From: DATBFG01 sp036558645
GTDB lineage: Bacteria; Acidobacteriota; Terriglobia; Terriglobales; Acidobacteriaceae
Length of the DNA stretch: 64,000 bases
Direction: 5' to 3'
Assembly (NCBI GenBank): GCA_036558645.1
Contig: DATBFG010000006.1
Location: 1 to 64,000 of the forward strand
Position numbers and translations under genes: made by a program
The notes under the pieces: model-generated
The model's database searches: none
Told to the model about the DNA's origin: nothing
The model's input: only the letters and a program-made list of their open reading frames with translations
In this document: in pieces, positions 17,989 through 26,949 of the stretch
How positions within the stretch are numbered: the first letter of the stretch is position 1
Layout: every line of letters starts with the position of its first letter

Positions 17989-19323
17989 ATGCGGCCAACT
18001 CAAGACGCGATCGGGCAGGTATCTCCGCGATCGAGTGGCCAGGCTGACCAGGGATGCGCACCCGCATCCTGGCGGCAATCTCTTCTCTGCATCTTCTTTG
18101 TTGCCTTGCTGTTGCGCCTTGCGGTCATCACGATCGGACACACATATCGGATCACGCCGCGCCGTGATCATTTCCAGTTCGGTTGGGAGATGGGCCGCAT
18201 TGCACGATCGATTGCTTCGGGGCAGGGCTTCAGTTCGCCAACCGATCTCTCCACCGGACCGAGTGCCTGGGCTCCGCCGGTTTATCCGTACATCCTGGCG
18301 GCGGTCTTTAAGGTCTTCGGCATTTATAGCAACGCTTCCGGTTGGATCATCCTGGCATTCAACAGCGTGTTCTCGGCGCTCACATGCATCTCGCTTTATC
18401 GCATTGGGGAGCGGATATACGGGGCGAGCGTTGGTCGGGCTACGGCTTGGACGTGGGCGCTATTTCCATATGCCATTTACTGGCCCGTACGCGTGGTTTG
18501 GGAAACGAGTCTGACCGCGTTCCTGCTCAGCGCTGCGATTTGGATCTCGGTAGCCATCGATGCCGAATCGGGTCGTTCCCGGAATTGGATCGTGTTCGGC
18601 TTGCTGTGGGGTGTCATTGCGTTAACGAATACGTCGGTGCTGGCGTTGCTTCCCTTTTGTCTGCTCTGGTTGCTGTATAACTCTTCGAATCGCCGTCGAC
18701 AGCTCATGAACATTGTCTTGTGCCTGGTGGCGGCCGCGGTGGTTGTCACTCCCTGGCTGATAAGGAATTTCGAGGTCTTCGGCAAATTCGTTTTCATTCG
18801 CGACAACCTGCCACTTGAAATGCACATGGCGAACAACGACCGCTACACGGGACTGTGGACCCGGACGGAACATCCGGGAAACGATCCGGAAGCGATGCGA
18901 AGATTCCAGGAACTGGGCGAACTGCGTTTCATGCAGGAGAAGCGTGACCAGTTCCATGAGTTCTTACATGAACACCCCGGCGATTTCCTGAGCTTCACTT
19001 TGCAACGCGCTGCCTACTTCTGGATCGGCACTCCTCAATCAGCGATCGTCGGGCCGTACGATCTCATCATCGCGCGACACACGGCCTTCCTGATGATGGC
19101 TGCCCTTGCCTTTGCAGGCTTGTGGCTAACAGTGAGTCGACGCAAGAAGGGAGGATTCTTGCTCGCTTGCGCGTTGCTGATTTACCCACTTCCTTATTAC
19201 CTGGTAAACCCGTTTCCGCGCTATAAGCATGCGATCGAACCGGAGATGGTTCTGCTTGGCGTGTGTCTACTCTGCGAAGCGCGAAAGGTTATGATCCGGT
19301 TGCCGGCCTGGGGCAAGAATTGA
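17989..19323 (+). CDS. Membrane glycosyltransferase, ArnT/PMT-like (GT39/83)
   Basis: 444 aa from the ATG at 17989; an in-frame start farther upstream at 17920 adds only polar residues. After TM1 (about 30-50) comes a periplasmic loop with an acidic residue and SGQGFSSP, the pattern of the first loop in polyprenyl-phosphate-sugar transferases. About nine to ten further hydrophobic helices follow (for example WIILAFNSVFSALTCISL, WIVFGLLWGVIALTNTSVLALLPFCLLWLL). Such enzymes use undecaprenyl-phosphate sugars as donors on the periplasmic side to modify lipid A, glycans or proteins. The acceptor is not known. No lipid A modification genes are adjacent. Confidence 0.75.
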   Translation: MRPTQDAIGQVSPRSSGQADQGCAPASWRQSLLCIFFVALLLRLAVITIGHTYRITPRRDHFQFGWEMGRIARSIASGQGFSSPTDLSTGPSAWAPPVYPYILAAVFKVFGIYSNASGWIILAFNSVFSALTCISLYRIGERIYGASVGRATAWTWALFPYAIYWPVRVVWETSLTAFLLSAAIWISVAIDAESGRSRNWIVFGLLWGVIALTNTSVLALLPFCLLWLLYNSSNRRRQLMNIVLCLVAAAVVVTPWLIRNFEVFGKFVFIRDNLPLEMHMANNDRYTGLWTRTEHPGNDPEAMRRFQELGELRFMQEKRDQFHEFLHEHPGDFLSFTLQRAAYFWIGTPQSAIVGPYDLIIARHTAFLMMAALAFAGLWLTVSRRKKGGFLLACALLIYPLPYYLVNPFPRYKHAIEPEMVLLGVCLLCEARKVMIRLPAWGKN

Positions 19324-19332
19324 ATTAGAAAA

Positions 19333-20013
19333 TCAGACGCGGCCATCGCGCTTTTGCGAGACAACAAGTCCGCTTGGGGTGGGCAACAGGACAACTGAGA
19401 TCAGCCCTTCACGCTCGAGTTTCAAGGCCGCATTCCGAACGACTCCCAGCGCGGAATTGGATTCACTCATCAGGATTACGCCATTGGGATTCATTTTCGG
19501 ACAGAACTGCCGTAGCTCAGCTTCACGATTTTCAGCTTTGCTGTTAAGGAATAGCAGATCAATCGGGCCGTTCAGGTCTGATTCGAATAGCGCGCGATTT
19601 GAAAGCTTGATCCAGTCTGCTACAGCAGATGCTTCGATCCTGCGACTTGCAAGCGCATAAAGGGAATCGTTCTCTTCACTGGCTAAGAGCGTGCCTTCGC
19701 CATTGACCTTAAGCCCTTCCGCCAGCCATATACAACTTACCCCATTGCGAGCACCCGTCTGAACGACAACTCCGGGCTTGATCGTCATCACCATGGTGCG
19801 CAGAAAATCGAGGACTTCGATCTCCGGATTGAGATCGTCGAAAGCACTCCACCTTTCGGGATGAGCGCACTCAGGAGTTGGAGGACGGCTGACCGGCTGC
19901 AATTTATCGGGTGGTAGCTCGACGCGCGGTGCTGACGAAGATTCGGCAGTCTTCTTGAACAACTTGGAAATCTCGATTACCACGTGCGGAAGTATACGGC
20001 AACATTCCTCCAC
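19333..20013 (-). CDS. Class I SAM methyltransferase-like protein
   Basis: 226 aa from a GTG at 20013; another GTG at 19983 is possible and neither has a strong ribosome site. Residues about 75-200 follow a class I Rossmann methyltransferase pattern: motif I VVVQTGARNGVSCIWLAEGL, acidic end of beta-2 in LLASEEND, and a beta-4 LLFLNSKAEN. This resembles the Methyltransf_24 group of O-methyltransferase-like proteins. Glycine motif I is degenerate (G-A-R-N-G), and the expected D-G-x-H after beta-4 is N-S-K-A. Catalysis is therefore uncertain. It converges with the ArnT-like gene, with 9 bp between stops. Confidence 0.6.
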   Translation of the reverse strand: MEECCRILPHVVIEISKLFKKTAESSSAPRVELPPDKLQPVSRPPTPECAHPERWSAFDDLNPEIEVLDFLRTMVMTIKPGVVVQTGARNGVSCIWLAEGLKVNGEGTLLASEENDSLYALASRRIEASAVADWIKLSNRALFESDLNGPIDLLFLNSKAENREAELRQFCPKMNPNGVILMSESNSALGVVRNAALKLEREGLISVVLLPTPSGLVVSQKRDGRV

Positions 20014-20113
20014 GCGATACAGACGCTGCAGAAATAAGTATTTATCCGGGGGAAGCCTCTCGGACCAGTGCCGAACATCGATGATGGTCTTTGGCGCATG
20101 TTAGATTTGAAAT

Positions 20114-21355
20114 GTGCGTGCCATTCTGCAAAAACCGGCCCTACGATACGTCTTTACCGCAAACCTTGTTTCCATGTTGGGGAGCGGAATGAACTCGGCC
20201 GCGGTGGCATGGTTCATCCTGCAAGCGACACACTCGGAAATTGCACTCGGCACGTTCGCGGTCTTGCAGACTCTTCCCGCCCTGCTGATGCTGCCCTTTA
20301 CTGGGGTGATCATTGATCGGGAGGATCGCCGGCGGCTGGTTATGGTTTTGGATGCGGTCCGGGCCATCATCATCCTCGTTGTGTCGGTTCTTGCCTTTCT
20401 CGGGAAGGTCAAGGTTTGGGAACTTTACTTGATGAACACGCTGGTGGCCGCGGGCTTCTGGATGTTCTGGCCAACGATCACTGCGCTCATCCAGGAGCTG
20501 ACACCCGGAGAAGAATTCGTTCACGCCAACACCTTTCTGCTGGCAGGTGTTCAGGGCGGTTGGCTCATCGCCGGCTCCATTGTCGGATTCGTGTACAACC
20601 ACATTGGACTGGGTGGCGTGCTGCTGATCGACTTCTCCACTTACGTCGTGTCGTTCATGTGCTACCTCGCAGTCCGCAAAGGGCGCCATGTCGTTCCTCG
20701 ACCGGCAGAACTGCGTCATGACCTGATTGCTGCCGAAGGCAACATTGCCCGCTTCTGGCATGAAATGCGGGCAGGTCTTCAACTGCTTCGTGGAAATCGA
20801 AAACTGATTCTTCTGGGAACAAGTTGGGCCCTTTTCCTTGGGGCGATGATGACGGGCGTAGTAGTAACGGCTCCGCTAAGCGACAATATCTTTCACGCAG
20901 GCGCAGTAGGTTATGGATGGCTGAACGCAGGATGGGGCACTGGGGCATTCATTGCGGCGCTTTACTCGCCACTGGTGATCTCAGCTATCGGAACGCGACG
21001 AGCGGTCGCCGGTTCCATGGCATTGCTGGCGATTTCAATGACCCTGGCGCCACTCTCTCCGGTGCTTGCGTTGGCTGTGACCTTCTATGCCGTGATGGGC
21101 TCGGCTCGTGGAATCAGCGGTGTGGCCATGAACACCAGCATCATGGAACAGGTCCCTAAACACCTTATGGGCCGAGTGCAGAACATCTTCTATTTCGCAG
21201 GAACGTCGCTGCAGATCGCGTTGAGCTTCTTGGTGGGCGCGGCGGCTGAGGCAAGCCTTGTCGCCGGATTTGCGATCATCGGATTGGTCTATGCCGTCGC
21301 TTTCGTCAGCGCGAGTTGGCCTGTTGGTGAAGCGCACGCGGTCGCGGCAGACTGA
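20114..21355 (+). CDS. MFS transporter (DHA-type exporter)
   Basis: 413 aa from a GTG at 20114; an in-frame stop lies at 20108, so this is the first possible start. Twelve hydrophobic helices are visible. The loop after TM2 carries the MFS signature in the form GVIIDREDRRRLVM, and a large central loop (about 185-220) separates the two halves. The layout is that of the MFS_3/enterobactin-exporter-like group, which pumps out drugs, siderophores or metabolites by proton antiport. No siderophore or drug locus is adjacent, so the substrate is open. Downstream lies a 248-bp spacer before fabI. Confidence 0.87.
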   Translation: MRAILQKPALRYVFTANLVSMLGSGMNSAAVAWFILQATHSEIALGTFAVLQTLPALLMLPFTGVIIDREDRRRLVMVLDAVRAIIILVVSVLAFLGKVKVWELYLMNTLVAAGFWMFWPTITALIQELTPGEEFVHANTFLLAGVQGGWLIAGSIVGFVYNHIGLGGVLLIDFSTYVVSFMCYLAVRKGRHVVPRPAELRHDLIAAEGNIARFWHEMRAGLQLLRGNRKLILLGTSWALFLGAMMTGVVVTAPLSDNIFHAGAVGYGWLNAGWGTGAFIAALYSPLVISAIGTRRAVAGSMALLAISMTLAPLSPVLALAVTFYAVMGSARGISGVAMNTSIMEQVPKHLMGRVQNIFYFAGTSLQIALSFLVGAAAEASLVAGFAIIGLVYAVAFVSASWPVGEAHAVAAD

Positions 21356-21389
21356 AAACAAAGCTCGGCTTGGAGGATTTGCCAGATTT

Positions 21390-21480
21390 TAGGATTTAAG
21401 CTTCGTGTAACTACGAACCTTCTAGAATCTGAAATCACGAATCTGAGATCTGAAACCGCGGAGTCTGAGATTTGCAATTC
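21390..21480. repeat. Short degenerate repeats (AATCTGAAATC-like)
   Basis: The spacer between the MFS gene and fabI contains several imperfect copies of a 9-11 nt word such as AATCTGAAATC, AATCTGAGATC and GTCTGAGATTTG, some as inverted neighbours. No open reading frame or terminator fits. This could be a small intergenic repeat element. Confidence 0.4.
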
Positions 21481-21603
21481 GCGCATTCAATTTGTGGAAT
21501 CCAACTCACATCAAACATTCCGATTTCCTGATTCTGACTTCGCCCTTCTGCATTTCATCGCATAGCCTGTTATCCTTTTTCGTTCGCTTTGCTAAGGAGC
21601 GTC

Positions 21604-22374
21604 ATGTCATCCAACCTCGAAGGTCGGGTTGCTGTCGTTTTTGGAGTTGCCAACAAGCGGAGCATCGCCTGGTCGATTGCCCAAGGTTTGCACAGCGCCG
21701 GTGCAAAGCTTGCGGTGACGTATCAGAACGAGCGCCTGGAACAAGAGGCAAAAGACCTGATTCTCTCGTTGCCGGGTGCCGAGGCTTTCATGTGCGATGT
21801 CTCGAGCGATGCTGCCATCGACGAGCTTTTTGCAAAGCTGAAGGAGCGTTACGGCAAGCTGCACATCGTGGTCCATAGCGTGGCGTTTGCTCCGGCAGCG
21901 GAGCTGAGCGGCGATTTCATCAACACCACCCGCGAAGGATTTCGCGTTGCCCACGATGTAAGCGTCTACTCGCTCATCGCAGTATCGCGGGCCGCTGCTC
22001 CCCTAATGGAAGAAGGCGGCAGCATTATCACCATGACCTACTACGGCGCAGAGAAGGTAGTGCCTCATTACAACGTGATGGCAGTGGCCAAGGCTGCACT
22101 GGAGTGTACGGTGCGGTACCTTGCTTTTGACCTTGGCAGGCAGAAAATCCGCGTCAACGCGATCTCCGCCGGACCGATCAAAACTCTGGCCGCGCGCGGC
22201 ATCTCGGGACTGGGGGGAATGCTCAAATCACACGCCGAGCGGGCGCCGCTGCAGAGAAATGTCGATGTGAAGGAAGTTGGGACGACCGGGGTGTTCCTCG
22301 CTTCCGACGAAAGTTCAGGGATCACCGGCGAGGTGATCTACGTCGATTGCGGTTACAACATCATGGGATTCTGA
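21604..22374 (+). CDS. fabI: Enoyl-[acyl-carrier-protein] reductase (NADH), FabI
   Basis: 256 aa from the ATG at 21604 with AAGGAG seven bases upstream. It catalyses the last, NAD(P)H-dependent step of each fatty-acid elongation cycle, reducing trans-2-enoyl-ACP. The SDR fold shows the FabI-type cofactor loop G-V-A-N-K-R-S-I-A-W (14-23), the catalytic pair Y146 and Y156 with K163 (Y-x6-K), and the SAGPIKTLAA substrate loop (188-197). Numbering and length match the E. coli enzyme closely. These residues make it a FabI rather than a generic SDR. Monocistronic; it ends 5 bp from the convergent secreted-protein gene. Confidence 0.96.
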   Translation: MSSNLEGRVAVVFGVANKRSIAWSIAQGLHSAGAKLAVTYQNERLEQEAKDLILSLPGAEAFMCDVSSDAAIDELFAKLKERYGKLHIVVHSVAFAPAAELSGDFINTTREGFRVAHDVSVYSLIAVSRAAAPLMEEGGSIITMTYYGAEKVVPHYNVMAVAKAALECTVRYLAFDLGRQKIRVNAISAGPIKTLAARGISGLGGMLKSHAERAPLQRNVDVKEVGTTGVFLASDESSGITGEVIYVDCGYNIMGF

Positions 22375-22378
22375 CTCT

Positions 22379-23146
22379 TTATTTCTTCTTCTTCTTGAAA
22401 ATCTTTCGAGCCAGATCGGGGTAATACTCGCGCATCACGTTGAAACCGGCTTCTGACAACATTTGATAGCCAATACGAATCGCGAATCCTGACGCCGAAC
22501 GATCAGATTCCGGATAATAAAAGTGGGCGAGACCGGAAGAAACAGTGCTGCCCAGCAACGCAGAGTAGTTAAAGGCGCGCTGCCCTGAATCCTGGCGCGT
22601 TACCACTGCGCGCGACAACGCATATGAAACGCGGCTGCCGGCACTCCCCTGCCCTTGCCGGAAGTAACGCGGGTCCTGGTGGAGCACCGCCGGAAAGACA
22701 CCGTTTACAAAGAACGCATGAGTGAATCCGCTGGTAAAGTCCGCGCCAAAGCGTTTTGCGTAGCCTTCCGCTCCCTGACCGTATCCCGATTTGAAGTCAA
22801 ACGCCTGGTCGAACCCTGCGCTCATCCCGACATACACGAGTGTGAAGGGGCTGAAATAATCGGTGGTTAGCTTGAATTTCTGCGAAACCGTCAGGGGCCC
22901 GGTGTAATCGCCAATGTCCGCGGTTCGGCTGTTCGGGATCATACCGAACATCCTTTTGTTCTGACTCTTGGATTCCTTGTTCGAATCCGTCGCCGGCGCG
23001 GAGGAAGCTTGAGGAAACGCTTCCCAATGTACGAGAGACGACGCGGCATCCGGCAACAACTCTGCAGATTGCTTATTCATGATCTGCGCACTGACAGATG
23101 TCAAAAAGGCACAGAATGTAGCGATAATGAAACCTGCTCTGAACAT
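22379..23146 (-). CDS. Secreted protein of unknown function
   Basis: 255 aa with a clear signal peptide (1-20, ending VSAQ) and no other transmembrane helix. The mature N terminus (about 21-75) is polar and low complexity. From about 80 on there is a compact domain rich in G, F, Y and A, with motifs such as YVGMSAGFDQAFDFKSGYGQG, LHQDPRYFRQGQG and GLAHFYYPESDRS, ending in a poly-lysine tail (KKKKK). I associate this pattern with a family common in acidobacterial genomes but cannot name it or give a function. Outer-membrane association is possible from the aromatic, glycine-rich composition. Confidence 0.7.
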   Translation of the reverse strand: MFRAGFIIATFCAFLTSVSAQIMNKQSAELLPDAASSLVHWEAFPQASSAPATDSNKESKSQNKRMFGMIPNSRTADIGDYTGPLTVSQKFKLTTDYFSPFTLVYVGMSAGFDQAFDFKSGYGQGAEGYAKRFGADFTSGFTHAFFVNGVFPAVLHQDPRYFRQGQGSAGSRVSYALSRAVVTRQDSGQRAFNYSALLGSTVSSGLAHFYYPESDRSASGFAIRIGYQMLSEAGFNVMREYYPDLARKIFKKKKK

Positions 23147-23167
23147 TCCTAACTCACAGTTTGGTGG

Positions 23168-23599
23168 TTAACGGTTGTAAATACGAATGCGGCGATCGCT
23201 CTCGCCCAGACGATCAAGAACGATCTCAATGTCCCGCTCGCGTTCGAAGCGTGCGAACTTTTCTCCCCACTCGATCAACAAAATGCTGTTGGGCGAGCTT
23301 AGGTCATCCAACGCAAGCGTATCCAACTCTCGTTGCGTGTCTATTCGATACAGATCTATGTGGAAGAGGTTTGCTGCAGGTCCGCGATATTCGTGAATAA
23401 GAGTAAAAGTAGGGCTGGTTACATCTTCCTCAGAAGCTGCCTGAAATGCACTGGCTATACCTTTTACCAGTGTCGTCTTGCCGGCCCCGAGATCGCCGCG
23501 CAAAAGCACCAACGCCGGCGGGGTAAGGTACTCAGCAAGCTTCCGCCCAAGCGCGATGGTCTCTTCCGCTGAACGAGTGGTGAACTCCTGGGTAGGCAT
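23168..23599 (-). CDS. tsaE: tRNA t6A biosynthesis ATPase TsaE
   Basis: 143 aa, the usual size of TsaE. P-loop GDLGAGKTT at 35-43, then the family motif V-x-S-P-T-F-T-L-I-H-E-Y (about 60-71) and HIDLYRI (about 79-85), and the IEWGEKF motif near 110. TsaE binds the TsaB-TsaD complex and hydrolyses ATP to drive threonylcarbamoyl transfer to A37 of ANN-decoding tRNAs. tsaB and tsaD are not in this window. It stands between a secreted-protein gene and a PilZ-like gene, all on the minus strand. Confidence 0.95.
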   Translation of the reverse strand: MPTQEFTTRSAEETIALGRKLAEYLTPPALVLLRGDLGAGKTTLVKGIASAFQAASEEDVTSPTFTLIHEYRGPAANLFHIDLYRIDTQRELDTLALDDLSSPNSILLIEWGEKFARFERERDIEIVLDRLGESDRRIRIYNR

Positions 23600-23655
23600 C
23601 GTGGTCGAGCCCTAAGTATAGCGATAACTCGACCTCGCGTATGGCTATGAGGAAC

Positions 23656-24051
23656 TCAGTGTGATTTGGGCGGAGCCCATTGAGTGGAGCGCATCCCCAG
23701 AAAACTGCGGTCCGAGGCGGAATCCACGATCATTCGCAAATTGCGGTGATCATCATCCCCGAGTGCGACAAAGCGGAATGGCTGCATGGCACCATCCATG
23801 ACCGAACGCATGGGAACAAGCATTTCGGCCATGCCACGCACCGGGCCTGATTGAGTCTGAAACGCGACTTCGACGAAATCACCGTTCCCGAGCGCCTTAG
23901 TAAGTCGGAGAAGCCCACCAGTCACTGATATCGTTTGGAGTTTGCCCTTGGCGCGTTGACCGTCTTCCAGGATGACCAAGGCTCCGATGGAACCGTTGAC
24001 GTGAACTCGAGTTGCCCGGCGTTGAGGATGAGGTTGGGGGAAGTGTGTCAT
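23656..24051 (-). CDS. PilZ-like domain protein
   Basis: 131 aa from the ATG at 24051; an in-frame GTG ten codons farther upstream is possible. The N terminus has R-R-x-x-R (HPQRRATRVHV), and about 30 residues later comes I-S-V-T-G-G, which stands where PilZ domains have D/N-x-S-x-x-G. This is the two-part c-di-GMP-binding signature, but the second half is imperfect (Val for the Asp/Asn position context), so ligand binding is uncertain. The remainder is beta-rich, as in PilZ. Such small proteins are c-di-GMP effectors or inactive PilZ modules, often tied to motility or exopolysaccharide. Confidence 0.6.
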   Translation of the reverse strand: MTHFPQPHPQRRATRVHVNGSIGALVILEDGQRAKGKLQTISVTGGLLRLTKALGNGDFVEVAFQTQSGPVRGMAEMLVPMRSVMDGAMQPFRFVALGDDDHRNLRMIVDSASDRSFLGMRSTQWAPPKSH

Positions 24052-24242
24052 GGCAAGACCACTATGCCACGGTCGGGTCACCAGTCACAGATTACGGAAG
24101 CACCCTGTACAGATTCACGCGCTTGCAATGCTCTCCGTGGCAACAGTACAGTTTCATGAGTAGTTAACCCCATTAACTGATTGGATAAGCATCGCTTCGA
24201 TGTGCAGGTGGAGAATTTGCTTGTCGTCAGAGTGAGCGCCCG

Positions 24243-25802
24243 TCAGATTCTCACAGCAGCCTGCGTTGCTGCCGTGCGCACGCGTCGCATGGCCTCCGGC
24301 AGGGAGGCAACCAGATCAGTTGCAACCAGCGATTGTTCTCCTAATCGATCGCGAGCCACGTCTCCAGCAAGTCCATGCAGGTACACCGCGGCAATGACCG
24401 CTTCCAAGGCATGTTCCGGGTATTGCGCAAGGAAGCCGGCCACCATGCCGGTGAGGATATCGCCACTTCCTCCAGTAGCCATGCCGGGATTCCCCGTGGT
24501 GTTGATCCAGACCGGGCCGTCCGGAAGCGAGACTACGGTGCGGTCACCCTTTAGAACAACAATCACCTCATGGTCGCGGGAGAAGTTTCGCGCAGTAGCA
24601 ATGCGGTCTCGCTGAACTTCGGCAATAGTGATTCCCATGAGCCGTGCCATCTCGCCGGGATGAGGTGTAACCACTAATGTTCGACCCTTGCCGTGCAATT
24701 GCTGCGCCTTGCCTTCAAACGCGTTTAGGCCGTCGGCATCGAGAACAACGGGAACGGAATACTTCCGCACGATCGTGCGAACAAACTCTGAAGTTTCAGG
24801 ATTACGAGAAAGGCCTGGGCCAATGGCAAGCACTGTCTTGCGCTCGACCAGCGCGTCCGTTCTTCCGTAATCGAGCGCCCGCATCGAAATGGTCCCGATT
24901 TCGGTTTCATCCAGTGGTTCGGTCATTAGTTCAGGATGAAATCCCGCGACCGTGGACAACACAGACTTCGGCGTAGCCACGGTGGATAATCCCGCCCCAG
25001 AACGCAACGCCGACATCCCGGCCATGGCAGCGGCGCCGGCTTTGCCGACAGAGCCTCCGATCACCAGGACGTGACCATAAAGACCCTTGTTGGAATCCGG
25101 CCGTCGCGGGCCGATGAGCGGCGCCACCTCCATGGGCGTGATCCCATTCTGTTGCAATGACGAAACAATCGCTTCGTGAGGCGAGCCGATCGGAGCAACG
25201 ATAGTCGGCCCCGAAGCAAGCCTGGCAAAGATGTGAGCGGGCTTCGGAGCGGTGAATGTCACGATGGCATTTGCCCGACAGATCGGCCCAGCATTCTGAG
25301 CAAGGTCATCCGAATTTGCGCCCGATGGAATATCCACCGCTATGACAGGCGCATGAGAGCGATTGATTGTTTCGATTGCGTCCGCATAAAGATCAGTAAC
25401 GGGTGGGCGAAAACCGGTCCCGAGAATGGCATCGATGATGACGTCAGTCTCAAGGTGGCGTGTTCTCTCCAGATCTTCGCGATTGCGAATGGCAACGGCT
25501 CTCAATGGGAGCCTGGAATACATCGCGGCAGCGTCCCCCTTGAGTTCTGCCGGATCGGCCAGCAAGAGCAAGTGCACCTGTCTTCCGGCTTCAGATAGTC
25601 TTCGCGCGGCAACAAAGCCATCCCCACCGTTGTTACCTTTTCCGGCGGCAATGGTGATTCGAGTCGCGGATGGAAATTCAACCAAAACAAAGTCTGCCAC
25701 GGCAGTACCCGCATTCTCCATCAACGTCAGCGAAGGCACACCAAAACGCTCGCTCGTCAGGCGGTCGATTTCACGCATCTCCGCAGCAGTCACAATCTTC
25801 AT
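24243..25802 (-). CDS. nnr: Bifunctional NAD(P)H-hydrate epimerase/dehydratase
   Basis: 519 aa, the usual length for the fused enzyme. The N-terminal YjeF_N domain (about 1-215) interconverts R and S forms of damaged, hydrated NAD(P)H; it has MREIDRLTSE and the GKGNNGGDGFVAARRL motif. The C-terminal carbohydrate-kinase-like domain (about 225-510) dehydrates the S form with ADP; it has LVVTPHPGEMARL, VVLKGDRTVV and the NTTGNPGMATGGSGDILTG motif. Together they repair nicotinamide cofactors in the cytoplasm. The stop of the K+ channel gene lies 3 bp upstream of this ATG, so the two are co-transcribed. Confidence 0.96.
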   Translation of the reverse strand: MKIVTAAEMREIDRLTSERFGVPSLTLMENAGTAVADFVLVEFPSATRITIAAGKGNNGGDGFVAARRLSEAGRQVHLLLLADPAELKGDAAAMYSRLPLRAVAIRNREDLERTRHLETDVIIDAILGTGFRPPVTDLYADAIETINRSHAPVIAVDIPSGANSDDLAQNAGPICRANAIVTFTAPKPAHIFARLASGPTIVAPIGSPHEAIVSSLQQNGITPMEVAPLIGPRRPDSNKGLYGHVLVIGGSVGKAGAAAMAGMSALRSGAGLSTVATPKSVLSTVAGFHPELMTEPLDETEIGTISMRALDYGRTDALVERKTVLAIGPGLSRNPETSEFVRTIVRKYSVPVVLDADGLNAFEGKAQQLHGKGRTLVVTPHPGEMARLMGITIAEVQRDRIATARNFSRDHEVIVVLKGDRTVVSLPDGPVWINTTGNPGMATGGSGDILTGMVAGFLAQYPEHALEAVIAAVYLHGLAGDVARDRLGEQSLVATDLVASLPEAMRRVRTAATQAAVRI

Positions 25803-25805
25803 GAG

Positions 25806-26867
25806 TCAGCTTTCAATGCGGGTTTGTCCCGAACTGCCTGTGGATTGTCCCGCGCGTTGCGGAACGGATGATGGACGCCCGCCGGCAAGACGTTCAAGCT
25901 GCCGAAGCTGCGAGGGCTCACCCATGGCAATGAGAAAATCACCGGCTTCGATGGTGTCTTCGGGAGATGGATTGAAGCGCATACCATGAGTCTTTTTGAT
26001 AGCGAGAACGATGATTCCGCAATCCTGGCGGATCTGGGATGCTTCAATGGTTTTGCCGACGAAGGCGGAACTTGTATCTACGAAGACTTCGCCGATTTCA
26101 AGGTCGATTCCGAGGTGAGTAGTAGCGGTGTCGAGAAAACTTACAACATGCGGTCGAAGAAAAGACTGCGCAATGCGCTGCCCGGCAAACAAGTAGGGAG
26201 ACACGACGGAGTCGGCGCCTGCGGTGATCAGATGCTTCTCGGCATCCTCTTCACTGGCCCGGGCGATGATTCTCAACTTGGGATTGAGACTTCGTGCAGT
26301 GAGCACGATGTAGAGGTTGGTAGCGTCGGTAGTTGTCGCGGCAACCAATCCCTGAGCACGTTCGATGTGCGCCTCGCGCAGGGTTTGTTCCTGAGTAGCA
26401 TCGCCGACCAAAGTGAGCCATTCTCCGCTGTAGCGCTCGGCCTTCGCGTCATTCTGCTCGATGATCACGAATGGAACCGGTTTGCGAGCGAGTTCGCGAG
26501 CCGCGCTCCGTCCCACGCGCCCGGCTCCGCAGATGATGTAGTGCTCAGATAGCCGGCCGATTTCGCGTTCCATTCTGCGCCTGCCAAAGAAGTGTCGCAG
26601 CTCGAATTCTAGCAAAGCCTGGGTCAACACCCCGATGCACAGGAAAACCAGGGCTACACCAGAAATGATCACAAATATGTTGAAAATGCGTCCAGCGTGC
26701 GAAAGAGGATGGACCTCTTGATATCCGATGGTGGTCAAGGTGGTAATGACCATGTAGAAGCCATCGAACCAAGGCCAGCCTTCGATGTAGTGATATCCCG
26801 CTGTCCCCACAACGATCACCCCAGCAAGAGCCAGGACGATGCGACGGAGATTGCGCAGCGTGTTCAT
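25806..26867 (-). CDS. Two-TM potassium channel with RCK (TrkA-N/TrkA-C) domains
   Basis: 353 aa. TM1 (about 9-26), pore helix and filter (about 40-52), TM2 (about 58-88), then an RCK_N Rossmann domain (about 108-225, GAGRVG at 114-119, V-x-GD for NAD/nucleotide) and an RCK_C domain (about 250-335). This is the MthK-type layout: a tetrameric K+ pore gated by cytoplasmic ligand binding. The filter reads T-T-I-G-Y-Q-E (45-51) where most channels have T-x-G-Y-G-D. RCK_C domains in several bacteria bind c-di-AMP, but no direct evidence exists here. First gene of an operon with the NAD(P)HX repair enzyme. Confidence 0.88.
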   Translation of the reverse strand: MNTLRNLRRIVLALAGVIVVGTAGYHYIEGWPWFDGFYMVITTLTTIGYQEVHPLSHAGRIFNIFVIISGVALVFLCIGVLTQALLEFELRHFFGRRRMEREIGRLSEHYIICGAGRVGRSAARELARKPVPFVIIEQNDAKAERYSGEWLTLVGDATQEQTLREAHIERAQGLVAATTTDATNLYIVLTARSLNPKLRIIARASEEDAEKHLITAGADSVVSPYLFAGQRIAQSFLRPHVVSFLDTATTHLGIDLEIGEVFVDTSSAFVGKTIEASQIRQDCGIIVLAIKKTHGMRFNPSPEDTIEAGDFLIAMGEPSQLRQLERLAGGRPSSVPQRAGQSTGSSGQTRIES

Positions 26868-26898
26868 GCGAGTATCGTTACTGCCGATTGACTATAAA

Positions 26899-26930
26899 AC
26901 AGAAATGCCCTCCGCGTATGTGCGGAGGGC
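26899..26930 (-). terminator. Rho-independent terminator after APC permease
   Basis: Stem GCCCTCCGC / GCGGAGGGC (9 bp, perfect) with a 6-nt loop. On the minus strand it is followed by ATTTCTGTTTTATAG. It lies 20 bp past the stop of the APC permease, between it and the K+ channel gene. Confidence 0.78.
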
Positions 26931-26949
26931 TTTGATCGGGACGGTTGGA

